Assembly: GCA_963693025.1 (NCBI GenBank)
Contig: OY843749.1
Location: 310,001-374,000 of the forward strand
Source: JAHRAW01 sp963693025
GTDB taxonomy: Bacteria > Pseudomonadota > Gammaproteobacteria > Arenicellales > Poriferihabitantaceae
Direction of reading: 5' to 3'
DNA: 64,000 nt
The stretch's first letter is position 1; every line of letters starts with the position of its first letter. The notes under the pieces are model-generated. The model did no database searches. It saw only the letters and a program-made list of their open reading frames with translations, and was not told the DNA's origin. This document shows positions 58,501 through 61,500 of this stretch, piece by piece. The position numbers and the translations under genes are program-made.

Positions 58501-61500
58501 CGCCGAGGGTGTAGGTCTGGTTGGGCTGAGTCGCCGCGAAAGTCGGCGGCGTCTCGGTGTCGTTGTCGGTGACCGTGACCACGACGTTGTCGGCGGTGGG
58601 GACGCCGGCATAGCCGACCACCGCGTGGCTAATCGTGGCGGTGTCGTCGGCGAAGTCAATATTGTCTTCGGCGGCGGCGACGGACACATTTTGCGCGGTG
58701 CTCCAGTTGTTGCTGTCAAAGGTCAAGGCGCCGGTGGTCAGCGTCACGCCGTGGTCTGCCGTGCCACCGCTCACACTCGGCGTCACCGTCACCAACCCAC
58801 TCGGCGCGGTCGCCAGCGCGACGGTGTAAGTGCCGGAGTCGCCTTCGGCAACGGTCAGCGCGGTTTCGCTAATCACCACCACCGGCGCAGGGTTCACCGT
58901 GACCGCAAAGGTCTGGCTGACGCTCGCACTGGCGGCGTCGGTCGCGGTGTAGGTCAGCGTGGTGGCGGACGCGACTGCGCTCGGCACACCGCGCAATTCG
59001 CGCGTGGTGTCGTCGAAACTCAAGCCCGGCACGGCGTTGGTCACATCCGGCGCCAGCGCATAGGTGATGTTGCCGATGCCGCCGATGGCTTCGGGCAGTG
59101 TCACGGAGACGGCGACCGTGCGGTTGTAGGTCTGGTCGTCCACCGTGGCGGCGAATGCCAACGGCGCGTCGTCAATGGTGTAAGTGCGCGTGGCGGTGTC
59201 AACGGTGTGCGCCGGACCGCCGCTGCCGCCGCTATGTCCGGTGAGGGTGACGCTCAGGGTCTCACCGGCGTCGGCGATGGAGTCGTCCAGCAACCGCACC
59301 GCAAGGTCACGGCTACTCTGCGCCGCGCCCAGTTCAATGCTACCGGTCGCCGCCGCCGGGTCAAAGGTGATAACACTGCCCTGCCCGGCTTGCGTGACCA
59401 CTTCATAGTCGGCGGTCGTGGCGGTGCCGTCGAACTCGAAACTGACGGTGGACACCGCGGTGCGCGCGGAACCTCTTATTTCAATCGGCACATTCACCGT
59501 CGTGCCTTCCACCACGCTCGCATCCGCGCCGCCGATATACGCCTCGGCGACGGGCTCAATGACGGTGACCCGGACGGCGTTCGTATCGACGTTGGCGGTG
59601 AAGTATCTGCTTCCCGTGGTCGTGATGGTATGGGTGATGTCAACCGGCGGGTCGGCAACCAAGTCGCTGTCCGCGACGCCGGTGACGGTCACCGTCTTCG
59701 GAATGTTCCAGTCGGCATCGGTGAAAGTCAGCGCGCCCGACACGTCGGCGACCGTGCTGTCGGCGCTGGTCGGCGTGACCGTCACGAGTGCGCCCGCTGT
59801 GGGTGGCACGGGCGCCAAGACCACGGTGTAGAAGCCGGTGGCGTCTTCGTTCACGCTCAAGGTGTCCGGCGATGCGATGGCGAGGTAATCCACGATGACA
59901 GTGTAAAACGTGCCGCCGGTGAGAGCGATTACGCCGCCGATGCTGGCTTCAAAACTCGTTTGATACGAGCCGACGTTGTTCAGCGTTAAGCCGTCTATGG
60001 CGGTGGTCATCGTCTGCGGGACGTTCCAGTTGGCGGGCGTAAAGGTCAGCGAGGCGGGACCAAAGCGGAAATTCGACAGCAGGGGCCCGAAGTCCTGGCG
60101 TATGCGAATCGCCACCGTCACATCGCTTGCCGGCTCGGCGTCCAGCGACACCGTGAGCGCGTTGTCGCCGGTATTGGTCAGCACTGATTGCGCAAAACGG
60201 AATGAAACCTGCGGCGCCACCACCAGCACAACCGTCCGCGAGGCGCTCGCGGCGGAAGTGGCGGAGTCGGTGGCGGTGTAGGTCAGCGTGGCGGCGACCG
60301 CGCCGGCGTCGGGCGTGCCGGTGACGGTGTGCGTGGCGGCGGTGAAACTCAAGCCGGAGGGGATGTCGGCGGTGGGCGTCAGTGCGTAAGTCACCGCGCC
60401 CATGCCACCGGTGGCGGCGGGCAATACCGTCGGGGTAATCGCGCTGCCCGGTGTGAAGATATGCACCGCCGGCATCGAGTCAAAAGCCGGCGGGTTGCCG
60501 CTGTCTTCGTCAATGGCGATTACCGTCACCGCCCTGGCGGTGGCGACGCCGTAGCCTGCGACGGTGTGGCTAATGGTGGCGGTGTCGTCGGTGGTGTTGC
60601 CGTCATCGGCGGCGAAGACGGTAACCACCTGCGGCGTGTTCCAGTTGCCGGCGTTGAAAATCAAACCGGTTGCAGGTGTGAGTGTCAGGTTGACGGCGGG
60701 CGTAGCGGCGTAGGTGACCGTTACATCGCCAGTCGGCACAGTCTCCAACTCCACGCTGTATGTCGCGTTGGCGTTTTCCCGCACCTGCAGAGTCGCGGTT
60801 GAAATCGCAACAGCATCAACCGAGTTGTCATCCACCGTCACGGTTACATCGACGGCGGTAATGCTCGCACTCGTGCCGGTGGCGGTATGGGTAATCGCGA
60901 CGACATCGTCAACCGTATCAGGGTCGGCGGCGGCGGCGACGCTGACGGTTTGCGCGGTGTTCCAATCGGCGGTCGTGAAAGTCAAAGCCCCACTCGGCAA
61001 TAGCGGAGCGCCGCCAACAAGGGTAAGCGTCAAGTCGTGGCTCGCCGCGGCAATGCTCGGCGTCACCGTCACATCACTCGCCGGCTGCGCGCTCAGTCGC
61101 ACGGTGTAAATATCACTCGCGCCTTCGGTCACCGTCAGCGCGAGCGGGCTAATCTGCAACGCAACCCCCACCACCGCCGCGGGGTTCACCGTAACCGCAA
61201 AGGTCTGGCTGACGCTTGCGTTGGCGGTGTCGGTGGCGGTGTAGGTCAATGTGGTTTCCGGCGCGACTGTGGTCGGCGCGCCGCTCAATTCGCGGTTGGT
61301 GGTGTCGAAACTCAAACCGGGCACGGCGTTGGTCACATCCGGCGTGAGCGCGTAAGTGATGTTGCCGACGCCGCCGCTGGCTTCGGGCAATGTCACGGAG
61401 ACGGCGATGGTGCGGTTGTAGGTTTGGTCGTCCACGGTGTCGCCGGCGGCGAATGCCAACGGCGTGTCGGCGAAGGTGTAGGTTCGCGCGGTGATGGTGT

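Larger units (their letters stand above)
51020..58885 (-). repeat. 7.9-kb segmental duplication, N-terminal copy
   Basis: Partner of 28965-36830. Modules in protein order include EGDSGTYTVALATAPSG, TFAATQPNQTY, ILEARQDIYTV, Calx-beta AYTVAEGVG, VVEDTVVNAYSI, FRRNVT, ILEGRSGLYTAQ, LTVDVLPTTLTVDEG, IREGTSTGTYTV, VSEDSRNRYTVEL, Calx-beta EREDVG, DEDSDTHTYTV and GVLISETALTV. Confidence 0.85.
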
